Assembly: GCA_026874595.1 (NCBI GenBank)
Contig: CM049318.1
Coordinates: 8,534,741-8,598,740, forward strand
Direction of reading: 5' to 3'
Source: Sipunculus nudus
Taxonomy: Eukaryota; Annelida; Sipuncula; Golfingiida; Sipunculidae
DNA: 64,000 nt
Shown: in pieces, positions 44,200-53,160 of the stretch
Layout: the number at the start of each line of letters is the position of its first letter
Position numbering within the stretch: the first letter of the stretch is position 1
The notes under the pieces: model-generated
Told to the model about the DNA's origin: nothing
Databases searched by the model: none
Seen by the model: the letters and a program-made list of their open reading frames with translations, nothing else
Made by a program: the position numbers and the translations under genes

Positions 44200-44330
44200 C
44201 ACATGGCTTCATAAAAGGGCCATCTCAAAGCTTTTTTGTGCAGCCTGGCCACTCTTGAGAGTCCTCACTTGCTTCCGTTTTTTTATGTAGAGGTCCCTCT
44301 GATTTTTTCCACTTTTTCTTCCATTCATTA
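44200..44330 (-). pseudogene. Harbinger MADF protein, MADF second half
   Basis: On the - strand NEWKKKWKKIRGTS, then GLSRV and WPFYEAM follow the MADF consensus (W-K-x-L/I-R ... W-x-Y/F-x-x-M). Two in-frame stops interrupt it. Its borders are approximate because the splice sites are degraded. Confidence 0.55.
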
Positions 44331-44976
44331 GCCGTAACATGCAGAAGTTATTTATATTTCCAATTATATTAATGAAAACATATACCTCACAAACTGTAAG
44401 AAGTAAATGTTTACCTATGTAAAAAATATTCCACGTGACACGTGGATCTATTTAAAAGTGCAGCTGTAAGATCGACGTGGAACGCGTGTATTTTAATGAC
44501 ATGTACTTTGTATCAACATTTCTTTTGCGGCGACACTAGGCCTATACATAAACATGTGAGTTGTCGTCGCAATGAAAGAAGTTGTAGAGAACATAAAGTG
44601 CTTTTAGCACAATAAAAGAATATATAAATTATACAAGGTTACATATAATGAAGTATATTGCATTACATGATATTTTATAATTATCAGGTCTATCATATTG
44701 GCCAAGCTGATCCTCTTTGTGTTTTAGATACTAGGCTTTCAAAAGAGTCAAAGTGTACAACATAGGAACTGACTGAAAACGGCGGGTGCTTCTTCTTTTC
44801 TTTCTGACATAACAAAACAACTATTTCTTCCTAACACTCCCCGCCCCCCATTCCCCATCCCCAACACACACACACATCTTCCAACCACCACCACGACCAT
44901 TCAAATTTTAATGCCACACCAAAAACACAACAATGTGCACTACACTTGGTGAATAACATGAGTGGTGGTCACTTAC

Positions 44977-45136
44977 CACTGATTGTGCTGTTTCCCATGA
45001 ATTCAGAATTACTGCCCCAGATATAATTTACTAGCTAAGCATCTTTATACTCGGGTGTAGGCCTATTAGGATCGTAAAGGGCAGGATTCCTGCGGACCAC
45101 CTCAATCAGCCTTTTTACTTTTTTTTCTTTCCATTG
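44977..45136 (-). pseudogene. Harbinger MADF protein, MADF first half
   Basis: On the - strand, acceptor TTAATTTTCAG and donor AGTG|GTAAGT. It encodes VKRLIEVVRRNPALYD, the MADF N-terminal signature (LI..V...P.LYD), then one in-frame stop. MADF domains bind DNA and bring the Harbinger transposase to the element. Confidence 0.7.
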
Positions 45137-45385
45137 CTGAAAATTAAACTTGAACGCGGTTTTTTTTCAGCAAGTACAAATGGGTTTTCCGAAAAATTAC
45201 GTAAATGAGGAAAATACCCGTACGGCGCTGTATTACTGCGCTGGACAGGGAACCGTACAGGGAGAGTTCTGAAATCGCCGTATACACCGCCGTACAAGTG
45301 GAAACACTCCTTATATGTTATCATATTTTTGTTCCAACTGTATCCGTATCCGTTTTCGCGTCCGGCTAAGTGGAAACACCGCTTA

Positions 45386-45960
45386 AATACTGCGAAATTC
45401 GAATTAAACCATCGGCGCTCGGCCAGTCCGACACCTGGTCAACAGTGATCCAACTCGTATATTTCATAAATATTAGGGCAAAGATGGGCCACGATCTTAG
45501 ATCTATATTCAACGCCAATATCACACAGAAAAGCGACCTTCGCAGTCGAATATCAAACATCACACAAATCTGCGACATTTGATATTCGATTGCGAAATTC
45601 GGAAAAACTATCTCTGCTCGGCTAGTCCGAAACTGGTGAACGCAGTGGCATAGTTTATACATGCTAGGACAAAGATGGTTCGTACATTTTACAACAAAGA
45701 TGGGCCAAAACATTAGATATTCGCATTCCATTATCACGCTGACAAGCGACATTCGCATGCGAATATTGAATATCACACACATCAGCGATATTTTTTTAAT
45801 ATTCGACTGCGAAATTCGAGTTAAACATTCGGCGCTCGGCCTGTCCGAATCCTTGTCAACAGAGATTCACCTCGTATAGTTTATACATATTAGGGCAATG
45901 TTGTGTCATGACCTTAGATATTCACATGCCAATTCCATGCATACAAGTGCTTGTCGGAAA
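45386..45960. repeat. Satellite of about 200 bp, right part
   Basis: The landmark TGCGAAATTCG occurs at 45391, 45591 and 45808, giving monomers of about 200 and 217 bases. Each is followed by a CGGCGCTCGGCC-type block, a GGTCAACAG-type block and a TTAGATATTCGCAT-type block. It continues the left part across the Harbinger insertion. Confidence 0.75.
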
Positions 45961-46890
45961 GCAACACAGAAAAATATTCCGATTGACAGATAATAGAGAG
46001 AAAAATAAAAACTAAACTTCTTGTAACTGTCCCGCAACAGTCACGGATCTTCATCCCCATAAAGCCCCCCCCCCCCCCTTCTCACCCTATCACCGGATCT
46101 CCCACTGATCAAACCTCAAAAAGTTTTAAGAACAATAAGAGTCCCGTAAAAAATATTAAATTTGGTTGTTCTTTGTTGTCATTTTAAAGAAGAGCTGAAA
46201 ATGCTGATTACGTTTTCATAATTTGCATACTTTTCTTAAACCATTAAAGATATGCTACCAAACTTGCCAACGAACCTTTTCCTTGTAAATGGCACATGTT
46301 TGTATAAGATTTAACTTTTAAGGCCATATGGGTTATCTCGAAACATAACCCAATTAAAAAGTGGCTGTCTCATATGGTTTCGCATGAATGAATTCGATGT
46401 GGAACCCCTAGAAATATTGGGAATCAAATATTATAGGTGATTTTTTGCGGTTCCCGGCGGGGGGGGGGGGCTATGTATGTAAGAATGACAAAAGACAGTG
46501 CGCAACAGAGGAGACTAGGCTGGCTATGCGGTGTTTTTGTAGTACGTAGTGTCTGAGGCCCCCTCGTCAAAACGTTTCAAGTTTTGCCTGATTGTCGCAT
46601 ATCGAATATCGAATCTCATTAATCACCACCGCCAAGCCTAGCAGCGGGGGTTAAGTTTCTGGGCGTGTATGTTTGTCTATCTGTTTATCTGTAAGCACGC
46701 AAACGCAAAAATAGCTCGGCAATGATCGAAGGAAAAACTGATTAAATTTTGATACGGAAACATTCTTGATCCAGAAATATTTCAAAGGAAAAATGCTGCT
46801 TTTCTGACAGGTCCATATGAGTGTAATTAGCTGACCTGGCGGAGGTCTGCGCTCTCTTAGTTCTTTTCTAGTTTATATATCTTTGTGATG
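45961..46890. other. No gene; C and G runs and a dispersed repeat end
   Basis: Holds a C run near 46067, a G run near 46460 and, at about 46625-46860, a stretch ending CCTGGCGGAGGTCTGCGCTC. I have a sense of seeing this in invertebrate interspersed repeats but cannot name it. Confidence 0.35.
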
Positions 46891-46959
46891 TTCGCACTTA
46901 TTTATATGGTCTCTGTGATATTCGGTCCAACTTCAGTCCCGTGCTCAGCCATACACCGC

Positions 46960-47060
46960 GTAACTGCTGTTCCGGATATTCGTTTGGTGGTTTCAGGGTG
47001 CTCACCTGCGGGGTGTCTGGTACCGATGATTATAGCCGCAAGTAGATGAAAAAAAATTCC
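46960..47060 (+). promoter_or_regulatory. HNMT-like upstream module, copy C
   Basis: CTGCGGGGTGTCTGGTACCG and GATTATAGCCGCAAG match the module, but the TATA-type unit is replaced by AGTAGATGAAAAAAAA. It lies about 190 bases before the exon 1 ATG. Confidence 0.45.
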
Positions 47061-47236
47061 TCCTTTGCATGGCTTGGCAGTTCCAGCTGCATCAGCCATA
47101 AAAAAATATGTTACTTGACTTTCTGACATTTTCCACGGACTGAGCAATGCCTCGCTAGTACTCAGTACTTTGGCGTACTGTACGCGTGAAACAGACTGCG
47201 TTATAATAACAAAACAAATTGAAAAAAGGCGGGAAG

Positions 47237-47408
47237 ATGTCTAATCCTTCTTCAGATGAATGCCACAAATCTTTAGAGGAATGCCGATCCAAAAGCACCG
47301 ACAAAGAAGCCCTGAGTCAGTGGATCCAGGACAAATTGAAAGCTCATATATCAACAGCAGTAAGAGAAATGCAGGACGATCAGCCACTTCGAGTCTTAGC
47401 AATTGCAT
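47237..47408 (+). pseudogene. HNMT-like exon 1, copy C
   Basis: ATG 47237 begins MSNPSSDECHKSLEECRSK, and the frame stays open to TAG 47420-47422. A phase-1 GT after GCAT (47409) could serve as donor. Compared with copy B, about 45 bases are missing exactly here, removing the SGP glycine segment and the old donor. CAG at 47337 is intact where copy B has a stop. Confidence 0.65.
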
Positions 47409-47838
47409 GTACTGTGAACTAGAACCATAAACTATAATGTTATGAGTAATTTGATTGGATTTTTTCTTCTGTCCGGTTTCGAATTCCTGATATTCGCAAA
47501 GAGGAAATTGTCGCGGTTATAAAGAAAAAGACGCTCTCTTCTACACAGTTGAACGGTATTCGTTAGCCCCAGTGGCATCTCGCGTATATCGTAGCATAAA
47601 TTTTAGTAAATAAATTACTATCACCCGCAAAACCAACCTATCGCATTTGTTTTTCTCCATCTCTGTCTTATTCAAGCTTAACAGACCCCATTTTTCTCAA
47701 TACTTTACAGTATATACGTTGATGATTTTAAACAGTAAGGCATCGCTTATATCGAATACTAGTTCATTTTTATTAAAATATCCGCATAGAAATGCAATCT
47801 ACACATTTCTTGTGATTTTATTTATTTGCATTTTGTAG

Positions 47839-48162
47839 GGGATGCGGATGTTAAAATACTCAAATTGTTACTCACTTTGAATCGGCCAATTCAGTACACT
47901 TTTGTGGACCCGAACAAATACAGCATCGGAATATTCAAGTAAAGGGTGAATAAAAACCCCAGTTACTGCGATATTGAGTTCAAGTTCTTCGAACAGACAC
48001 TCCAGTCTTTCCTTGTTGGGCCGGATTCCACCGGTCCATACCATCTGATACACATCATCATGGCTTTATGCTATTTTGATGACGACTTTGAGATCATCAT
48101 ACAAACCTGCGTAAACTTACTAACAACAGAGGGAATATTTTTCTCATATTTCCATGGAACAA
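47839..48162 (+). pseudogene. HNMT-like exon 2, copy C, with in-frame TAA
   Basis: The acceptor is GCATTTTGTAG and the donor is ACAA|GTGAGT. It encodes DADVKILKLLL, then FVDPNKYSIGIFK, then TAA, then RVNKNPSYCDIEFKFFEQT, HLIHIIMALCYFDDDF and LLTTEGIFF. The register is kept on both sides of the stop; CAA-to-TAA would explain it. Confidence 0.68.
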
Positions 48163-48394
48163 GTGAGTACGCCAATTTAAATACCACTCTTAAAAATAGA
48201 TCAAACTAGTCCAAATACATTATTGGATTTTCTATGTTATAAACCCTCTTCCATGATGTCTGCCTTTGCATATCTCGTTGATGTATTTTCTTGACCCCAG
48301 CAAGATAATCATATAATTTTTTTCTTAAGATGATGAATCTTTTCAATATTTGAATTTTCCTCATTAGGTATATTTTAAAATTATTTTTGTACAG

Positions 48395-48544
48395 ATGAAG
48401 GTACCATCAAGGTATACAACAACTGTAGAGAGAGGCGCTTTGGTCCGTCCAGACAGATGTACCTGATGGAAAATATGGAACGTGCGCTGAAACAACTGTC
48501 TATCAGTTTCTCGAAAGAAGTATACCCGGTGTTCTTATATGTAG
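48395..48544 (+). CDS. HNMT-like exon 3, copy C
   Basis: The acceptor is TTTTTGTACAG and the donor is TGTAG|GTAAGT; 150 bases, phase 1 at both ends, no stops. It encodes RERRFGPSRQMYLMENMERA, then LKQLSISFSKEVYPVFLY, the region linking the methyltransferase core to the C-terminal lid. Confidence 0.65.
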
Positions 48545-48971
48545 GTAAGTGCATTTTATAGACGCATCTTTCTTTCTCTATCAGCTTAGGTGCAAGCCGG
48601 AGTAAGTAGTTCAATCACGGGAGCATTAAAACCTGTTCCGTGGCTGGGGTTTTCTTGAAAATACGCGCTTTTTGGTGTATTTTACTCACGAAGAAATTTG
48701 GAGATAATATTATAAAGTATAATCTATAATATAAATTATTTCAAATGCAGAAAAATTAGAATGTAAAATCTTGAATCTACTTCGTTTGCTATTTTCCTAA
48801 TTAAAAAAATTCTTGAAGAATCATACAGAATATCCTGGTAATCATCAATGGATCGAACTGAGGCAGGTAATCATAACTTTAAGAAGATCGCTTTTCTAAA
48901 ATTGATGTTGGTGCAATATCATTATATATAAAAACCAAGAAATATATTTCTATTTATAATTGATATTGCAG

Positions 48972-49106
48972 ATTTTCTGTTTGCTGGACAAAGTGAAGAA
49001 GCTGACCTGCTACTGGATGGGTTTACTGAGGTGACTGACGTCCGAAGGGAAGCTCCCTCCCCTGTCCAACCTCTTCTGGATGACATAAAAAAAGGAAGCG
49101 ATTTCT
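48972..49106 (+). CDS. HNMT-like exon 4, copy C
   Basis: The acceptor TGATATTGCAG equals that of copy A; the donor is TTTCT|GTAAGC. It encodes DFLFAGQSEEADLLLDGFTE and SPVQPLLDDIKKG without stops. Exon 5 (seen at 25231 in copy A) is not found within this copy. Confidence 0.68.
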
Positions 49107-49563
49107 GTAAGCGGGCAAATGTTCCTAAAAGATTTATATTGTCTTTACACCATGCGGAAAGCATAAAGGTCTTTGCTTTAGCTCTAAACAACTTTATCAG
49201 CTTCTATCAATGTCTTCTTAACTGCTAACAGCATACTTACATGAAACTGTTTTTCATAAGATTTAAAAGCTTAAAGTATTGAAATATTGGAATACATATT
49301 TCATATATTTGGCCAAATAACAGACCATACCGTCATGGATATAGTTTCAGCTCTGTGCTTGTAAGCTTACTTATGTTCACCAGGGACTGATGTGCTGCAT
49401 CATTAAAACGCGGTTATACAAGTAAGCACTGATGTACATAGATTTGTCAAATAGGTATACCTAAAAATAACAGTCCGTTTGTAATCCCTACAGAGTTCTC
49501 AATATGGTTTTCAAACTAACACATAACATAATAATCCATGTTCTTGGTCTCTGTCCCAAATGC

Positions 49564-49564
<1 letters not shown>

Positions 49565-49652
<88 letters not shown>

Positions 49653-49676
49653 TAATATATATATACACATTTGTTG

Positions 49677-49720
<44 letters not shown>
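49565..49720. repeat. (CT)n(TA)n compound microsatellite
   Basis: CT run 49565-49585, TA run to 49650, an interruption GATAATATATATATACACAT..., then TA 49680-49720. Confidence 0.95.
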
Positions 49721-49721
<1 letters not shown>

Positions 49722-50929
49722 TGTTCCCATGAGTAAAAATAATCAATATATACTCGTACCAAAGTTTAGCATATGTTGCTTTTGGAGCAGCTGCTGTATT
49801 TCTGCTGTGATTAAACTCATATTATAGTGTCAGCGGGAGCAGCAAAGCAGCAAATGTTACTACGTGCTGGTCCATTCTGCTCCATCTCTGATGCAAAAAT
49901 CTCCAGTTTCACAGCATATGATCTATTACTACTGAATCTCAATGTATCTGAAAATCTACTCTCCTGTAATAATCTTTGAGGCAGACGCAGCATTTTCTGA
50001 TGTTTCTCTGGTGCCTGAAGATGTACCAGTATGGATCAGAGAGCAGATTTTCAGCAGATTTACATACACTGCTGCTTTGAGTGAGACAGTGCCCATAGCG
50101 ACCTATATTTCCGTAAGTTTGGACAATCTACTTTGCAATTAGATAAAATTCTTTACAAGTTTGGACAGCAGATTTAAGGTTTGCTGAAGTAAACCACGGT
50201 AATTATTTAGACCCCCCCCCCCCCCCCAGTCCAACCCCCATTTTATACCACCTTATCTTACTAATTTAGTAGAAATAATGGCTGATTGTTATTGACAATA
50301 AGGACTTTATTCATTATTTTGGCTGACATACGGTAAATGTCATAGAAATTTCCCTCGAATTCAAATAAGGATGCAGAGATTGAAACGTTACAATTTTAGG
50401 CATTCTTGGGCAGATATTGGTGCCTTTACTTCTCAGTAGAGTTCACAGGAGAGTTGGTTCAACCAGCGTGTTTTAATCCATGATCGGGAGAAACATTGCT
50501 AAACTGTCACTTGACTGACCTAAAAACCGGGGCCAACTCTGTTCAAAGAACAACGCGGGTCAAAAAGGAAAAGAGGCTTCTCAACGGAGGCCGAACAGGT
50601 GTAAGAGATTCTGGATATATTTTCAGCCAAACTTTACACCACAAACCTTCCATCTTCCAGATATTGCCCACCGGCCAAATAGTTTATTAAGCTTTATATT
50701 GATAATTAAAACAAGATTGCGTTTAAATTTAATTTGCTATGCACGTTTATCTTAGACTGCTTTATTTTTTAGATGACAATGGTAGACCGCTTCTTTATTC
50801 CGTTATATTTCATTAGCTTTGCTCTAAATTTATTCGGCTGTTTGGTCTGACAATTTGTCATTCCTTATAAATTAGGGCTACAAATGATCCGAAAATGTCC
50901 GAAAAAAAATGTACCATATTTTATTGAAC
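49721..50929. other. No gene; fragment of the DR1-bearing repeat
   Basis: TGCTG/AGCAG-rich stretch at 49780-50110, a C run at about 50212-50227, and a fragment at about 50560-50690 matching the 28.6-kb repeat (CAGCCAAACTTTACACCACA and CCTTCCATCTTCCA words). No exon recognised. Confidence 0.4.
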
Positions 50930-51480
50930 TTAATTTAAATGAATAAAACAATCCATCCCTTTACCTTTCCGTCTGAAGTGACACAAAAATACTAAAAACG
51001 CTACAAAATTTTACTTAAAAACTGTATGGAAATTTCCGGTATCTGTATAATGTCGGGATATTCGCCTCGTTTTTTCACAGTCTGCTCGTCTGCAGGGTGT
51101 CTGGTACCAGTGATAAAAGCCGCAAGAAGGTGCATAACAAAGCAAGAAGGTGTATAAAATAGCTTCTTTGCACGGCTTAGCAGTCCCAGCCGTCTTGCTG
51201 CATCAGTAACAAAAAGTTTGTCTATCTGATATTTTTAACGAACGGAGCAGTTCAGCTGTTCGTTTTTGTAATGAATGACACCACAACGCTGTTCTTATGT
51301 ATTTTCTATTTTTATCTGCACATGCAAACCCCAGCTCCTGTTAGACAGCGCCTGCACGTTGTTACTGTCAGCTGTTTTCCTTCAGGTATGTTCCGAGATA
51401 GATTTTTACATACCACGTGTGCTCACAGTGGGGGATCCAGAAATTAGAGAACAGGGCTGCGCTTATATATTCGGTTAATG
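50930..51480 (+). repeat. Upstream-module repeat, copy E (tandem with F)
   Basis: Module core at 51081-51163 (CTGCAGGGTGTCTGGTACC, AAAAGCCGCAAGAAGG, then two TATA-type units). After it come ATCTGATATTTTTAACGAAC and ACACCACAACGCTGTTC, the TTCCGAGATAGATTTTTACA block and the start of a TA run at 51503. It repeats at 51880-52430 with a period of about 930 bases. Confidence 0.7.
51081..51163 (+). promoter_or_regulatory. Upstream module core, copy E
   Basis: Two TATA-type units (AGAAGGTGCATAACAAAGC and AGAAGGTGTATAAAATAGC) follow the GTGTCTGGTACC block. The second has a usable TATAAAAT. Confidence 0.45.
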
Positions 51481-51498
51481 GTTGATGGATATTAAGCA

Positions 51499-51502
<4 letters not shown>

Positions 51503-51544
<42 letters not shown>
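51503..51544. repeat. (TA)n microsatellite
   Basis: TA run after TATTAAGCAATACA; the same lead-in precedes the TA run of copy F. Confidence 0.95.
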
Positions 51545-51546
<2 letters not shown>

Positions 51547-51879
51547 TTACTTTATACGTATTGTAGATACAACTTATTAAGTATATAACTATTGTTATTT
51601 TTATTTCACCTGAAGGGGTTGTCCCAATTCCAAATTGAGATTTTTTTTTATAATACGATGATAGAAGGACGTTTTGAGACATCTTTTACAAAGATATGAT
51701 CATTTTTGGTTCTCAGCTACTGTCCTTTTAATTGTCTTTGCGTGGTCACTCATCACAGGGTGGGGGGTTCACGTGTGTCCGGCTGTAATATTAATAATTT
51801 TTCTTCAAAATTTGGATTTTAACTAGAAAGCCTAAACATTCAGTAGTTTATAACATGTTGATATTTATATGGTATTTAC
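51545..51879. other. No gene; spacer between tandem copies E and F
   Basis: No recognised feature. Confidence 0.4.
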
Positions 51880-52427
51880 CTATTCATCTGAGGTGACACA
51901 CAAAAATAGTAAAATCATTACAAAATTTATACAATGAATCTGTTTGGACATTTCCCGGATCTTTATAGATTACGTGCACTGTAGAATGTCCGGATATTCG
52001 CCTGGTTTTATACAGGGCTACTCGTCTGCAGGGTGTCTGGTACCGATATTATAGCTGCATGAAGGAATATAAAAAGCTATAAGGTGTATGAAAAAGCTAG
52101 AAGGTGTATACAATTCCTCCTTTGCATGGCTTGGCACTCCCAGCCGTCTTGCTGCGTCAGTCACAAAAAGTTACGCGAGTACCTGATTTTTTGTACGAAC
52201 GGAGCAGTCCAGCTGTTAGTTTTTGTTTCGAATGACACCACAACGCTGTTCCTATGTATTTTCTATTTTTATCTTCACGTAAGAACCCCAGCTTCTGCCA
52301 GACAGCATCTGTGTGTTGTTTCTTTAAGCTGTTATCCATGAGGTATGCCCCGAGATAAATTATTACCTACCACATGTGTGTTCACAGTAGCGGAACCAGA
52401 ATTCGGGAACAGGGAGTGAATATTAAG

Positions 52428-52430
<3 letters not shown>
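51880..52430 (+). repeat. Upstream-module repeat, copy F
   Basis: Same order of words as copy E, including GAATGACACCACAACGCTGT, the CCGAGATAAATTATTACC block and TATTAAGCAA before a TA run. Confidence 0.7.
52018..52120 (+). promoter_or_regulatory. Upstream module core, copy F, three TATA-type units
   Basis: After CTGCAGGGTGTCTGGTACCG the AAGGTGTATA-type unit appears three times in diverged form (ATATAAAAAGCTAT, GTGTATGAAAAAGC, GTGTATACAATTCC). Unit number therefore varies among copies: one in A and D, none in C, two in B and E, three in F. Confidence 0.45.

Positions 52431-52484
<54 letters not shown>
52431..52484. repeat. (TA)n microsatellite
   Basis: Uninterrupted TA run of about 54 bases. 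Confidence 0.95.
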
Positions 52485-52488
<4 letters not shown>

Positions 52489-52589
52489 GCCCCCATTCCA
52501 TATTGAGAAAATTGTTAAATATGTAATGTACGGAAGGCATTTTGAGACACACAAACAACATTTCGTACCGTGCAAAATACATTACAAAA

Positions 52590-53160
52590 ATCCACATTTA
52601 ACAGCATTTTTTATGATCATGATCTGATTGAAAATTTATTGATAATGAGACTTTCACTTTGTTTGTAATAATTAAATTTAAATCCTGCCAGTTCAAAGAT
52701 GGTACGAAACAAGGTAATACACGTAATTGTTCACAGAGGGCGCAACAAAAGGCAAAATATACTCGAACAGAACCGTGCTCTTGTACGGTTTCAGCAAAAA
52801 TTTCCTCATTATAAATGCGATATGTCTTGATCATTATTCACTGTATTTGCTTCACAAAACAACAGCTTCCTTCTCCTCAAATGACACGAATAAAACGATC
52901 CATCAAACGACGATAAGATGCAATCAAACCATCCAGAATCTGACGATCATGTTCTGCTTCGTGAAAAAGTTTGTGCTATGTCGGGTAATGTGTCAGTCGA
53001 AGAGCCAGGGATGACAAATCGTGGCTGCTGTTATCAATCACGAATCCTCGTCCTTTTTTTATTACTCCGAACAGCTGTAGTATACTGTCCTTATCATCAA
53101 ATCAACCACATTTTTTATTCAATAATGCAAAAAGGTTGTAGATCCAGTAATGCAACATTA
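52590..53160. repeat. Partial duplication of the 30.3-30.8 kb region
   Basis: Matches 30280-30850: ACACGTAATTGTTCA, TTATTCACTGTATT, ATCACGAATCCTCG-like, CCGAACAGCTGTAGTA and CAATAATGCA words in order. The match fades after about 53160, so this is the start of a further, truncated unit. Confidence 0.6.

Larger units (their letters stand above)
39574..45382 (+). mobile_element. PIF/Harbinger DNA transposon, 5.8 kb, inserted in satellite
   Basis: Flanked by TTA at 39571-39573 and 45383-45385, the usual TWA duplication of this superfamily. The ends are inverted repeats: GTTTCCACTTTTCCG then AAACGGATACGGATAC on the left (39580 on) match the reverse complement of the right end (GTATCCGTATCCGTTTTCGC ... 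AAGTGGAAACAC). A second inner pair of GTTTCCA...GTACG words is also inverted. It carries the two usual genes: a DDE transposase on + (two exons) and a MADF-domain protein on -, whose gene spans and opposes the transposase. Both are broken. The long transposase intron hosts two TA runs, a hammerhead-like motif and a SINE, so the element is old. Confidence 0.88.
47237..49106 (+). pseudogene. Histamine N-methyltransferase-like gene, copy C (exons 1-4)
   Basis: This is the best-kept of three copies. Exons 47237-47408, 47839-48162, 48395-48544 and 48972-49106 all join in phase 1. The product would be a soluble SAM-dependent methyltransferase of the HNMT family: N-terminal helix (EALSQWIQDKLKAHI), SAM strand (LRVLAIA), motif II region (YTFVDPNKYSI), HLIHIIMALCYF after motif III, and the C-terminal DFLFAGQSEEADLLLDG segment. 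Faults: the glycine part of SAM motif I and the normal exon 1 donor are gone, TAA is in frame in exon 2 (47940-47942), and no last exon follows exon 4. It is a pseudogene by these criteria. The substrate of the ancestral enzyme cannot be judged. Confidence 0.68.

Noticed and set aside
52943-52970. CTGACGA followed by a short CATG/CGTG stem and GAAA as another hammerhead
   Set aside because: No helix I or cleavage site, and the motif is not kept in the duplicated copy near 30.6 kb.
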